From: Pelagibius sp028280305
GTDB taxonomy: Bacteria > Pseudomonadota > Alphaproteobacteria > Kiloniellales > Kiloniellaceae
Assembly: GCF_965233615.1 (NCBI RefSeq)
Contig: NZ_OZ247495.1
Strand: one strand, 5' to 3'
Length of the DNA: 64,000 bases
Shown here: positions 43,579-51,673 of the stretch, in pieces
Layout: each line of letters opens with the position of its first letter
How positions within the stretch are numbered: position 1 is the first letter of the stretch
The notes under the pieces: generated by a model
Database searches by the model: none
The model's input: the letters and a program-made list of their open reading frames with translations, nothing else
What the model was told of the DNA's origin: nothing
Program-made: the position numbers and the translations under genes

Positions 43579-43889
43579 GATCCGCTTTCTTGCTGTTCCC
43601 TGCCGCGATCCGAGGGTATTTCAGAGGCGGCTGAATTCGTATGTTTGTCAATGGCTTGCTGACCCTCTCCGATCAGCTCTGCGGTTTCCGGAGCTGCCCG
43701 GAAATCCATTTCACAATAAAAGTAGGGTGATAGAATTCAATTGTCCAAGAGAAAATGTATAAATATCAATATATACACTAAAAATAGTGTTTAATAAGAT
43801 TTGATCCGCTTCCGGGATGACAGGAAGCCTGCGGCTGCGTATCAATGCGGCAATGATCTTTCGGCGGCTATCTTTTGGGGGAGTTTCCT
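43579..43889. promoter_or_regulatory. Divergent control region with a 16-base palindrome
   Basis: About 310 bases between cysG and a lipoprotein gene. A perfect dyad, ACACTA-AAAA-TAGTGT (43775-43790), sits in an AT-rich stretch from about 43720 to 43800. It may be an operator or part of a promoter for the sulfur operon. The regulator is unknown. No gene is supported in this gap. Confidence 0.5.
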
Positions 43890-44261
43890 ATGCTGCGCGG
43901 TCCGCTGATCGGCCCTTTGGCCGGTGTTTTCCTGCTTCTCGGACTGGCGGCCTGCTCGACGGCACCGTTTCCGGTGGATGGTTCCGATGTGGCGGCTGCT
44001 GAAGCGGAGTCGCAGAAAGCCAATCTCTTGCCGAGATTGCAGCCCTATGCATTCGGTCTTTGTTACAACCCGGCCTTTGACGAGGATCAGCAAATAGCTG
44101 AAGAGGCGGCCTATGAATGCGACGGTGGCCGGCTGGAGCGAAAGGACGAGGACTTCTTCTGGAACGGCTGCTCGATCAGCCAGCCTCACCGCGTGAGCTT
44201 CGTCTGCTTTCCGCCGGACAAGGCCAAGCGCCGCCCCTCAGCCGAACCTCAACCGCAGTAG
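43890..44261 (+). CDS. Small lipoprotein, unknown function
   Basis: This is a 123-residue protein with a lipoprotein signal: hydrophobic GVFLLLGL and then the lipobox LAAC with Cys near 22. The mature part has four more cysteines (GLCYNPAF, YECDGG, WNGCSISQ, SFVCFPP), likely two disulfides in the periplasm. GGGGGAG precedes the ATG at 43890. I recognise no named family. It converges on the P-loop kinase gene after 26 bases. Confidence 0.78.
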   Translation: MLRGPLIGPLAGVFLLLGLAACSTAPFPVDGSDVAAAEAESQKANLLPRLQPYAFGLCYNPAFDEDQQIAEEAAYECDGGRLERKDEDFFWNGCSISQPHRVSFVCFPPDKAKRRPSAEPQPQ

Positions 44262-44287
44262 GCGAGATTTCCAGGCGCCCCCTAGGG

Positions 44288-44845
44288 TCAGTCTCTCAGT
44301 TTGTGATCGCGTAGCGCGGCGAGACATTCGGCAAGCTGCGCATCGCGGCTTTGCTCTCCCTCCAGGCGAAGCACCGGACAGGGCAGCTTCTCCAACCAAC
44401 GCTCGTGTTTCTCGCGGCTGCGTCCAATCGGCGGGCCGCTTTCATAGAGCGAGGCCCATTCCATGAAGGCGTTATGGATCTCGTGCTGTTCGCCGCCGGG
44501 GGCAAGGCGGTCGCCGCCGAAGCGCGCAAGCTCCCGCGCCTTCAGTCGGGCGAGGCGTACCGGGGTCGGAACCGAGAGAAAGATGACCAGATCGAACTGC
44601 GGCGTGAGCGATGAGCCCCAGCCGCCCACTGAGCCCGAGAGAACCCAGTTCGCCGCCTGGACGAGGGCTTTGTTCATCAGGCGCAATCGTTCCGCCGCCG
44701 GCCGTGCCTCAGAGAACGGCGGCTCGCTCGGCAGCCAGTAGAAGTCGTCGGTGTCCAGATGGGTGATCTGCAACTGCCTTGCAAGCGCCTTGCCCAGGGT
44801 CGTCGTTCCTGACCCGGAAGCACCGGTTATGTGCAGCCGCAGCAC
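44288..44845 (-). CDS. P-loop kinase-like protein (adenylate/shikimate kinase fold)
   Basis: This is a 185-residue protein with a Walker A GASGSGTTTL near residues 8-17, followed by HLDTDDFYWLP, as in small P-loop kinases of the AAA_17/AAA_18 type. FDLVIFLSVPTPVRLARLKARE holds the Walker B and the lid arginines. The substrate is unknown. It is the last gene of the queuosine block, 3 bases after queG, but such kinases are not known to be needed for queuosine; position may be chance. Confidence 0.8.
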   Translation of the reverse strand: MLRLHITGASGSGTTTLGKALARQLQITHLDTDDFYWLPSEPPFSEARPAAERLRLMNKALVQAANWVLSGSVGGWGSSLTPQFDLVIFLSVPTPVRLARLKARELARFGGDRLAPGGEQHEIHNAFMEWASLYESGPPIGRSREKHERWLEKLPCPVLRLEGEQSRDAQLAECLAALRDHKLRD

Positions 44846-44848
44846 GTC

Positions 44849-45982
44849 TTAGGCTCCTGACCCGGACCATTCGTCAAGGACCGCAGGGTCGTTTTCCCGG
44901 GCGCCGTGTTGTTGGCGCAAAGCATCGACGGAGCCCTCGTCGAGAAGTTGCCCAAGGGCCCAGACCGCCATGGCGCGAACCAGAGGCGAGGGGTCGCTAA
45001 GCTTGACCTCGATAGCCGGAACTGCGGCAGCATCGCCGGCGTTGCCTAGGGCGATCAGAACGTTGCGGACGAAGCGGTCGCGCCCGATGCGCTTGATGGG
45101 GGAGCCGGCGAAGACCTTACGAAAGCTGCTGTCGTCGAGTTCGAGCAGGTCGGTCAGGCGCGGCGCCGTCAGCTCCGCGCGCGGCAGGAAGGCGGCTTCG
45201 GTTGTCGGTTGTGCGAACTTGTTCCAGGGGCAGACGGCCAGACAGTCATCGCAGCCATAGATGCGGTTGCCCATGGGCTTGCGGAACTCCCGGGCGATGT
45301 GGCCTTTGTGTTCGATGGTGAGATAGGAAATGCAGCGCGTCGCATCCAGCCGATAGGGTGCGGGAAAGGCGTCGGTCGGGCAGACATCCAGACAGTTGCG
45401 GCAGCTTCCGCAGTGATCCTCTTCGCTTTCGTCAGGCTCCAGCGTCAGCGTCGTATAGACTTCGCCCAGGAACAGCCAGGAGCCGAGATCGCGCGATACC
45501 AGATTGCTGTGTTTGCCCTGCCAGCCGAGGCCCCCGGCCTGGGCCAGGTGCTTTTCCATCACCGGCGCGGTATCGACGAAGACCTTTACCTCGGCTTCCA
45601 GATCCTGATGAATCCAGCGCGCCAGGGCTTTCAGGCGTTTTTTCATCAGGTCGTGGTAGTCGGCATTGCGGGCGTAGACAGAGATCGCCGCGCGGCTCGG
45701 CTGCTCCAAAAGGGCCAGAGGGTCTTCCCGCGGTCCGTAGTTCTGGCCCAGCACGATGACGCTGCGCGCCTCCGGCCAGAGCACCTTGGGGTCGCCGCGC
45801 CGGTCGGCATTGCGGGCGAGCCAGTCCATCTCGCCGTGGTAGCCGGCTTCGAGAAAGGCCATCAGCGCTTCGCGGGCTGCCGGCAGAACCTCAGGCCGGG
45901 CAAAGCCCACCGCGTCGAAGCCGAGCGAGAGGGCCTTGGCGCGAATGGCGGCCTTCGCCGTCTGGTCCCCTGATGTGATCAC
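44849..45982 (-). CDS. queG: Epoxyqueuosine reductase
   Basis: It performs the last step of queuosine synthesis, reducing epoxyqueuosine in tRNA to queuosine with cobalamin and two [4Fe-4S] clusters. The clusters are CGSCRNCLDVCP near 191-202 and CDDCLAVCP near 243-251. The catalytic Asp is in VFVDTAPVMEKHLA near 134-147. The C-terminal part has HEAT-like helices (VRNVLIALGNAG, VRAMAVWALGQ). It lies 6 bases after tgt. The length of 377 residues is normal. Confidence 0.95.
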   Translation of the reverse strand: MITSGDQTAKAAIRAKALSLGFDAVGFARPEVLPAAREALMAFLEAGYHGEMDWLARNADRRGDPKVLWPEARSVIVLGQNYGPREDPLALLEQPSRAAISVYARNADYHDLMKKRLKALARWIHQDLEAEVKVFVDTAPVMEKHLAQAGGLGWQGKHSNLVSRDLGSWLFLGEVYTTLTLEPDESEEDHCGSCRNCLDVCPTDAFPAPYRLDATRCISYLTIEHKGHIAREFRKPMGNRIYGCDDCLAVCPWNKFAQPTTEAAFLPRAELTAPRLTDLLELDDSSFRKVFAGSPIKRIGRDRFVRNVLIALGNAGDAAAVPAIEVKLSDPSPLVRAMAVWALGQLLDEGSVDALRQQHGARENDPAVLDEWSGSGA

Positions 45983-45988
45983 GCGCGG

Positions 45989-47140
45989 CTAGAGGGGCGC
46001 GATGTCCCCTCCCGTCTGCTGTTGGGCAAAGTCTGCAACGAAGTGATCAAGCCGTCGATCCTCGATCGCCTGGCGCAAGCCAGCCATGAGTTCCTGATAG
46101 TAGTGGAGATTGTGCCGGGTCAGCAGGATCGGGCCAAGCATCTCCTTGGCTTTGAAGAGGTGGTGCAGATAGGCGCGGCTATAATCGGCGCAGGTGGGGC
46201 AGGGGCAGTCCGGGTCCAGCGGCCGCGGATCGTCCTGGTGGCGGGCATTGCGGATGTTGACGCTGCCGCGCCGCGTAAAGGCCTGTCCGGTCCGCCCGGA
46301 TCGCGTCGGCAGTACGCAGTCGAACATGTCGATGCCGCGCTGCACGGCGCCCACGATATCGGCGGGCTTGCCGACCCCCATCAGGTAGCGCGGCTGCGCC
46401 TGGGGCAGATGGGGCACTGTGGCGTCGAGGACGTCGAACATTGCCGCCTGCCCCTCGCCGACGGCGAGACCGCCGACCGCATAGCCGTCGAAACCGATCT
46501 CGATCAGAGCTTCGGCGGAGGCGCGGCGCAGATTCGGATAAATGCCTCCCTGCACGATGCCGAAGAGGCCGTAGCCCGGCCGTCGTGTGAACGCGCTTCG
46601 GCATCGCGCCGCCCAGCGCATGGAGCGCTCCATCGAATCCTTCGCTTCGGTCTCGGTCGCCGGAAAGGGGGTGCATTCATCCAGCACCATGGTGATGTTG
46701 GAATCCAGCAGTTCCTGGATTTCCACGGCGCGTTCCGGTGTCAGGTTGTGGCGCTCGCCGTCGAGGTGGGAGCGGAAGGTGACGCCCTCTTCGGTGATCT
46801 TGCGCAGCTCCTGCAGCGACATCACCTGGTAACCGCCGGAGTCGGTCAGGATCGGGCCCGGCCAGTTCATGAAGCGGTGCAGGCCGCCGAGCCGCGCGAC
46901 ACGCTCCGCCCCCGGACGCAGCATCAGGTGATAGGTATTGCCGAGGATGATCTCGGCGCCGCTGGCCCGGACCTGTTCGCTGGTCAGGCCTTTCACCGTG
47001 CCCGCGGTGCCCACGGTCATAAAGGCCGGTGTCTTCACCGGGCCATGGGCGGTGGCGATGAGGCCGCGCCGCGCCGCGCCGTCTTCTGCAAGCAGCGTGA
47101 AATCCAGGCCGGTTTTGGCGGTCGCCGCAGCCTCGTTCAT
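45989..47140 (-). CDS. tgt: tRNA-guanine transglycosylase
   Basis: It exchanges guanine 34 of GUN tRNAs for preQ1. At 383 residues it has the bacterial length. It shows ILTDSGGYQVMSL near 99-111 with the catalytic Asp, VLDECTPFPA, and the zinc site CPCPTCADY followed by HHLFKAKEM near 311-335. Its ATG overlaps the queA stop (ATGA), so the two are translated together. It precedes queG by 6 bases. Confidence 0.97.
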   Translation of the reverse strand: MNEAAATAKTGLDFTLLAEDGAARRGLIATAHGPVKTPAFMTVGTAGTVKGLTSEQVRASGAEIILGNTYHLMLRPGAERVARLGGLHRFMNWPGPILTDSGGYQVMSLQELRKITEEGVTFRSHLDGERHNLTPERAVEIQELLDSNITMVLDECTPFPATETEAKDSMERSMRWAARCRSAFTRRPGYGLFGIVQGGIYPNLRRASAEALIEIGFDGYAVGGLAVGEGQAAMFDVLDATVPHLPQAQPRYLMGVGKPADIVGAVQRGIDMFDCVLPTRSGRTGQAFTRRGSVNIRNARHQDDPRPLDPDCPCPTCADYSRAYLHHLFKAKEMLGPILLTRHNLHYYQELMAGLRQAIEDRRLDHFVADFAQQQTGGDIAPL

Positions 47141-48174
47141 TGCGCCGACTCCGGTTCCAGCAGGCAGGCATCGCCGTAGGAATAGAAACGATACTGTTCC
47201 GCAACGGCGTGGGCATAGGCCGCCTCCATACGGGCTTTTCCGGCGAAGGCACAGACCAGCATGAAGAGTGTCGAGCGGGGCAGGTGAAAATTCGTCATCA
47301 GCAGATCGACGGCCTTGAAGCGGTATCCCGGCAGAATGAAGAGGTTGGTCTCCCCGACAAAGGGCGTCATGTGCCCCGTTTCATCGGCCACGCTTTCCAG
47401 CAGCCGCATGGCGGTGGTGCCGACCGCGATAATGCGCCGGCCGGCAGCGCGGGCGGCATTGATCTTGGCCGCCGCCTCGGCGGGCATCTCTCCGGCCTCG
47501 CTGTGCATCTGGTGGCCGCTGACGTCTTCTGTCTTCACCGGCAGGAAGGTGCCGGCGCCGACATGCAGGGTGACCGTCACCCTTTCGATCCCCGCCGCAT
47601 CAAGCTTTGCCAGCAGCGCTTCGGTAAAATGCAGACCGGCGGTGGGCGCCGCCACGGCACCGCTCTGACGGGCGAAGACGGTCTGATAGTCATCGCGGTC
47701 ACGGGGGTCGCCCTTGCGATCCCGGTTGATGTAAGGGGGCAGCGGCATCACGCCGTGCCGGTCGAGCGCGGCCAGCAGGTCCCCGCCGCCGGCCGCGAAA
47801 GCCAGGGTGACTTCGCCGCCTTCACCCTTGTCTTCGACCGTGGCGGAGAAGCCTTCGGCAAAGTCGATACGGTCGCCCGCGTGCAGCTTGCGGGCCGGCC
47901 GGGCGAAGGCTTTCCACCTCAATCCGTTGACCACCTTGTGCAGAGTCACCTCGATGCCGGTTGTTCCACGCTTGCCGGTCAGACGCGCGGGAATCACCTT
48001 GGTGTCATTGGTGACCAGCAGATCGCCGGGCTGAAGCAGCGCCGGCAAATCGGCGATCCGCCGGTCTGCCAAGCCTTGGCCGACATGCAGCAGCCGTGCC
48101 GCTTCACGGGGCTCCATCGGGCGCTGGGCGATCAACTCGCGCGGCAGATCAAAATCGAAATCGTCGGTGCGCAT
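47137..48174 (-). CDS. queA: S-adenosylmethionine:tRNA ribosyltransferase-isomerase
   Basis: It builds epoxyqueuosine by transferring and isomerising the ribosyl group of AdoMet onto preQ1 in tRNA. The 345-residue chain has the family motifs FDLPRELIAQRP at the N-terminus, VAAPTAGLHFTEALL near 170-184, and TNFHLPRSTLFMLVCAF near 295-311. It overlaps tgt by 4 bases. It is 64 bases after the AlkB-like gene and may be expressed from the same transcript. Confidence 0.97.
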   Translation of the reverse strand: MRTDDFDFDLPRELIAQRPMEPREAARLLHVGQGLADRRIADLPALLQPGDLLVTNDTKVIPARLTGKRGTTGIEVTLHKVVNGLRWKAFARPARKLHAGDRIDFAEGFSATVEDKGEGGEVTLAFAAGGGDLLAALDRHGVMPLPPYINRDRKGDPRDRDDYQTVFARQSGAVAAPTAGLHFTEALLAKLDAAGIERVTVTLHVGAGTFLPVKTEDVSGHQMHSEAGEMPAEAAAKINAARAAGRRIIAVGTTAMRLLESVADETGHMTPFVGETNLFILPGYRFKAVDLLMTNFHLPRSTLFMLVCAFAGKARMEAAYAHAVAEQYRFYSYGDACLLEPESAQ

Positions 48175-48238
48175 GGCAGGCTCGGCCTTGGGTGATCAGG
48201 AGTGGGCGATCAGTAGGGGACGGTCGGCGGATGTCCTA

Positions 48239-48907
48239 TCACCCGCCCGGGCCGAGGCCAAGGGTGGCGACCGATCCATCCGTTGCCCGCCGGTCATGAC
48301 GCAGGCCGATGGAGATACGGGGCTCCGAAAAACGGTCGACGAAGTGGAAAGGGCGGTCGTTCAGGCCGAAAAGTCCGGGCCCCCGCATCAGGACGAGCCA
48401 ACCCGGCGGGGCGGGTACGGTTCTGGCATCGGCCCCGCTGCGGTCCCGGCAGACGGCAAATCGGCAGGTCCCGCTGAGGGTGATCACCGAAATCAGGCCG
48501 CGATAGGCTAGGTGGTCGCGGTGCGGCGTGATGCCGCCGGATCCCTTGGGGTAGCGCTGGACGATCAGGTCGTTGATGCAGAACCGCTCAGGCAATGGAT
48601 GAGGAGACAGCAACGCCAGGGCGGCCTGAAGATCGCTCTGAAGGTGCCCGGCGCAGGCGGCCAGCGGGCCGTCCCAGGAGACTGCGCAGCTTACTTCACA
48701 GTCCTGCATTACGCGTTTTTCACCTTCGCCGATGACCGGCGTCGCGGGGCGATAGGCAAAGGTCCCGGTTTCCTCGATCAGCTCCCGAAGGGTGTTTTGG
48801 CTGAGTAGCGGCAGGGAGACTGCGTCTTCCTCCGCCAGGCGGGCGATGGCCTCCGCCAAGGCGGCAGGGCCGCTTTCAAAGCCGGGCCGTTCGGGGGGCG
48901 GGACCAT
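48239..48907 (-). CDS. AlkB-like Fe(II)/2-oxoglutarate dioxygenase
   Basis: This is a 222-residue oxygenase with AlkB features: NDLIVQRYPKGSGGITPHRD near residues 117-136 (HxD iron site), and FHFVDRF and EPRISIGLRHD near 188-204 with the distal His and the 2-oxoglutarate Arg. These fit an AlkB homologue more than a generic hydroxylase. Whether it acts on DNA, RNA or protein cannot be told. Its place just before queA, a tRNA-modification gene, makes a tRNA-directed role worth a thought, but the gap of 64 bases allows simple adjacency. Confidence 0.8.
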   Translation of the reverse strand: MVPPPERPGFESGPAALAEAIARLAEEDAVSLPLLSQNTLRELIEETGTFAYRPATPVIGEGEKRVMQDCEVSCAVSWDGPLAACAGHLQSDLQAALALLSPHPLPERFCINDLIVQRYPKGSGGITPHRDHLAYRGLISVITLSGTCRFAVCRDRSGADARTVPAPPGWLVLMRGPGLFGLNDRPFHFVDRFSEPRISIGLRHDRRATDGSVATLGLGPGG

Positions 48908-48955
48908 TGGTTTTGCTCTGCCGTCTTTGTCGCGTTTCTTGGCTGACCGGGCCTT

Positions 48956-49465
48956 TTACGGCGCCGGGGCCGGCTTGTCGGGACTGGTCGCCGCTTTCCC
49001 GGCGGCGGTCTCAAGCGGCGGCCGAAGATAGAGGCTGTCGGCCACAGTCGGCAGCAATGGCGGTGCGGCGGGGCCGCCGTTGGGCCCGAAGGGCAGGGGG
49101 ACCGGGTTGTGTGCGATAGCCTCACCCTTGCCTTCGGCGAAGTCTGCGGCGCGAAAGGTCAGCAGGCCCTTGCTGTTGATCACGTAAACCAGTTCATCCG
49201 ACGGCTGTGCGGCCGCGGTGGGGGCGGCGGTGCCCGGTATTGCCAGCGTCGTCGCCGCGCCGGTGGATCCGAAGGTGCGGGCATAGATGTCGCTGTGGGG
49301 GGAGGCTGCGCCGCTGGCATAGGGCGAGCCCTCGGCGGAGGCGGCATAGGTCGGCGAGGAGTAGCCCTGGGCCTGTGCTGATGCGGTCGCCGGCAGAAAG
49401 ATCTGGCCGGCAAGCCCCAGGAAGCCGAACAAAGCTGCCCGGCAAAGGTATTGTGCTGGAAACAC
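48956..49465 (-). CDS. Secreted Ala/Pro-rich protein, unknown function
   Basis: This is a probable exported protein of 169 residues. A GTG at 49465 with GGGGG before it gives a signal peptide (LCRAALFGFLGLAGQIFLPATASA, cut before QAQGYS). The mature region is low-complexity, rich in Ala, Pro, Gly and Ser, with one more ordered piece (DELVYVINSKGLLTFRAADFAEG). An open frame extends further upstream but would bury the signal peptide. I recognise no family. Coding status is moderately supported. Confidence 0.5.
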   Translation of the reverse strand: MFPAQYLCRAALFGFLGLAGQIFLPATASAQAQGYSSPTYAASAEGSPYASGAASPHSDIYARTFGSTGAATTLAIPGTAAPTAAAQPSDELVYVINSKGLLTFRAADFAEGKGEAIAHNPVPLPFGPNGGPAAPPLLPTVADSLYLRPPLETAAGKAATSPDKPAPAP

Positions 49466-49563
49466 CCGTTCGGACCCCCAATCAGCCGCTGCGGTTGCGC
49501 CACACCACAGCTTTAGCGGGTTCCGGTGTGCGCCGTCCAGCAGTGAATACCTGCGGGGTCTTG

Positions 49564-50127
49564 TCAGTTGTCCGCCTCTCCCGGCAGGCGTTGGCCTTGA
49601 CGCCAGTCCCAGGGAGTAACGAAGCTGCCCTTCCAAAGCCCATGCTGGCGCTCTTCCGCCTGCTGTTGCAAAGTTGCAAAGGGACTCCCGGCGTTGGCTG
49701 GAGGGATCAAGGCCCAGCCGGTATAGATCATGCCTTCGGAGAGGTCATAACCGCCGGCGCTGCAGCGGGCCTTTTGGTCGGAGAGCCTTCGACAGACCAC
49801 GTCCACGCCGGCGGTCAAGTCCATCAAAGCCGCCTGGGCAAGACTGCCGCAAGGGTAGTCCCGTTCCTTTCTGCGGCAGCGCTGATCAAGTTCGGGCGCA
49901 TCGATCCCGGGCAGATCGAAAACTCTTCCGGCCACTTCCAGACTGTCGCCGTCGATGATCCGCGCCGGACCGCGCAGGTCAGCGGCCTGGTCGGCCATAG
50001 CCTGGAACGAAAGCGATGTCAGGACAAAGGTCGCCGCAAGGCCTGCTTTGCCAAAGGCCGTTGCGGAAGAGGGGGCGCTAGCACTCTGCCCCGAGATCTC
50101 TTTCACCGACCATTTTGACCAAGGCAT
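49564..50127 (-). CDS. SNase-like (thermonuclease-fold) exported protein
   Basis: This is a protein of up to 187 residues with an N-terminal hydrophobic signal (LAATFVLTSLSFQAMA). A Staphylococcus-nuclease-like OB-fold follows: RIIDGDSLEVAGRVFDLPGI, DAPEL, then CGSLAQAALM and YDLSEGMIYTGWA. The typical GIDTPE appears as GIDAPE. The downstream Arg/Glu pair of the staphylococcal enzyme is not obvious, so activity is uncertain. The start is unclear: ATG 50127 overlaps the XRE gene by 50 bases, and a GTG at 50106 is an alternative. Translational coupling to the XRE gene is likely. Confidence 0.8.
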   Translation of the reverse strand: MPWSKWSVKEISGQSASAPSSATAFGKAGLAATFVLTSLSFQAMADQAADLRGPARIIDGDSLEVAGRVFDLPGIDAPELDQRCRRKERDYPCGSLAQAALMDLTAGVDVVCRRLSDQKARCSAGGYDLSEGMIYTGWALIPPANAGSPFATLQQQAEERQHGLWKGSFVTPWDWRQGQRLPGEADN

Positions 50128-50518
50128 AGATCTGCCGCCGGACGCTGGCGTCCTCTATCCTGCTGAAGGCACGAACCATGCGCAGCGTATCACGCTGGCT
50201 CAGCAGCTCGGGAACACGATCCGGTGACTCGCCCGCGCCTTCGCCCTCGGGCGTCACGGAACGGCCGGTCTGCGCCAGGTCCTGAAAGAAGTACTGCACC
50301 GGAACCTGCAGCACCTGGGAAAGCCGGAACAGGCGGCTGGCAACGATGCGGTTGGTGCCGCGTTCGTACTTTTGGATCTGCTGGAAAGTAATGCCAAGGG
50401 ATTGGGCTACGGTGTTTTGGCTCAGCCCCATGGCCAAGCGTCGCAGCCGCAGGCGGGAGCCTATTGAGACATCGACGGGGTCGGGTTTGGATTCAGTAAT
50501 GCTATTGATCTCAGACAC
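50078..50518 (-). CDS. XRE-family helix-turn-helix regulator, second paralogue
   Basis: This is a 146-residue regulator with an N-terminal HTH_3 domain: GSRLRLRRLAMGLSQNTVAQ and ITFQQIQKYERGTNRIVA near 20-75, then PVQYFFQDL. The tail has QRDTLRMVRAF and IYALVKMVG. It matches the protein encoded at 30113-30559 over the whole length. The SNase-like gene starts inside its end. Target genes are unknown. Confidence 0.88.
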   Translation of the reverse strand: MSEINSITESKPDPVDVSIGSRLRLRRLAMGLSQNTVAQSLGITFQQIQKYERGTNRIVASRLFRLSQVLQVPVQYFFQDLAQTGRSVTPEGEGAGESPDRVPELLSQRDTLRMVRAFSRIEDASVRRQIYALVKMVGERDLGAEC

Positions 50519-50922
50519 GCTAGATTTTCTCTCATAATTATCGGCCCCGCGGCGATGGGTGGTTAAGCGGCAATCCGCCGAAAGATGAAGGCGCAGACTT
50601 ACTGCGCTTTGTTTCCCGCGATCAAGTGAACGAATTGTTCAGGACAGCCTATGCATTTATTCAGGCTGGGATCTTTGCCGTATTAGCTAAAAATCCCGTC
50701 GCAAAAGCGCGCCGGCTTTTGACGAGGGTGCTCAATTGACGCGGTTTTTCTGGCAAAAGGACCAAGGTTCTAGCAGGAAGCGTGCTGCGGCTACTTGCGC
50801 TTAACTTGGTTAACGAAAAAGGGCTACTCAGAGTGAGCCGCTGCCCTCTGAGAGGATAAAGGACTTCTGTCTTGTTGGATTCAGGCTCCAGTGCCCGGCT
50901 CGCTGCCGGGCCGCCCCGCCTG
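50519..50922. other. Intergenic gap between XRE and ArsR genes
   Basis: About 404 bases. A 7-base-pair hairpin, GCCCGGC-TCGCT-GCCGGGC (50893-50911), lies 12 bases past the ArsR stop on the minus strand. It could end that transcript, although no T-run is present. The rest holds no gene I can support. A promoter for the XRE gene is expected near its right end. Confidence 0.45.
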
Positions 50923-51318
50923 TCAGGTGCTGGACCTGCCCAGAGCGGCCCCTTCGGTCGCCACATCGGCACCGCCGGATCTCTCGCTGGCTGCGTCCTG
51001 CTGAACGGCCGGTCTGGACTCCGGAGCGTTGACGAAGAGGTCGCTTAAAGCCGCAAGCATCTTACCGACCTCCGGGCTTGAGACCGAATAAAGCACTGTC
51101 TGCGCATTGCGGCGGGTTTTGACGAGATTGTCGCGGCGCAGTTTCGCCAGATGCTGGGACAGAGCGGATTGACTGAGCCCCACAAGCCGGCAAAGTTCTG
51201 TAACCGAGTGCTCGCGCTCCGACAGATGGCAGAGGATCACGAGACGTCGTTCATTGCCCATCGCTTTGAGCAAGCGGCTCGCACGACCGGCGGTCAGGAG
51301 AAGAGGTCCGTATGGCAT
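50923..51318 (-). CDS. ArsR/SmtB-family repressor
   Basis: This is a 131-residue winged-helix regulator. The DNA-recognition helix is LVGLSQSALSQHLAKLRR near 44-61 and the wing is TVLYSVSS. One cysteine lies in VILCHLSE near 30 and another in TELCRLVG near 43. SqrR/BigR sulfide sensors have a cysteine near the first place but their second lies in the C-terminal helix, which here has none. The tail after residue 100 is disordered and Ala/Ser/Gly-rich. It is divergent from a TusA-like gene, so sulfur or thiol sensing is a reasonable inference; metal sensing is an alternative. Confidence 0.85.
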   Translation of the reverse strand: MPYGPLLLTAGRASRLLKAMGNERRLVILCHLSEREHSVTELCRLVGLSQSALSQHLAKLRRDNLVKTRRNAQTVLYSVSSPEVGKMLAALSDLFVNAPESRPAVQQDAASERSGGADVATEGAALGRSST

Positions 51319-51408
51319 ATTAGAGAAAATTGTTCGACGAAATCATGGGTCAAGGCTTCGGATGAACTTTTTTTGCCCCTTGTTTACCAACAATTCAGTG
51401 TGAAATTA

Positions 51409-51648
51409 ATGAGCAGCGAAACCCCCAACACTTTCCTTGATGCCAGCGGCCTGCGCTGTCCTCTACCGGTGCTTCGGGCCCGCAAGGCAATGAAGACGGT
51501 GGCGCCCGGCGCGGTCCTGGAAGTGGTCGCGACGGACCCCTCCGCGGTGGCGGATTTTCAATCTTTTTGTCAGACCACCGGGGATCAGCTGCTGTCCTGG
51601 GATGAGGCCGAGGGCCGCTTTACCTTTCTGATCCGCAAAGCCGGGTGA
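51409..51648 (+). CDS. TusA-like sulfur carrier
   Basis: This is a 79-residue protein with the TusA/SirA fold. The sulfur-carrying cysteine is in ASGLRCPLPVLRARKAM (Cys near residue 16, CPxP). AVADFQSFCQTTGDQLL is the usual second half. It can pass persulfide sulfur to tRNA thiolation, molybdenum-cofactor or sulfur-oxidation pathways; which one applies here is not visible. The ATG at 51409 has a poor ribosome site. It is divergent from the ArsR gene by 90 bases and convergent with the RND gene. Confidence 0.85.
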   Translation: MSSETPNTFLDASGLRCPLPVLRARKAMKTVAPGAVLEVVATDPSAVADFQSFCQTTGDQLLSWDEAEGRFTFLIRKAG

Positions 51649-51673
51649 TCCCTCCCGGGCCCGCGCCGGAGGA

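Noticed and set aside
43579..43740. tRNA or CRISPR-like structure in intergenic gaps
   Set aside because: No tRNA arms or regularly spaced repeats were seen in this gap or in any other of the window.
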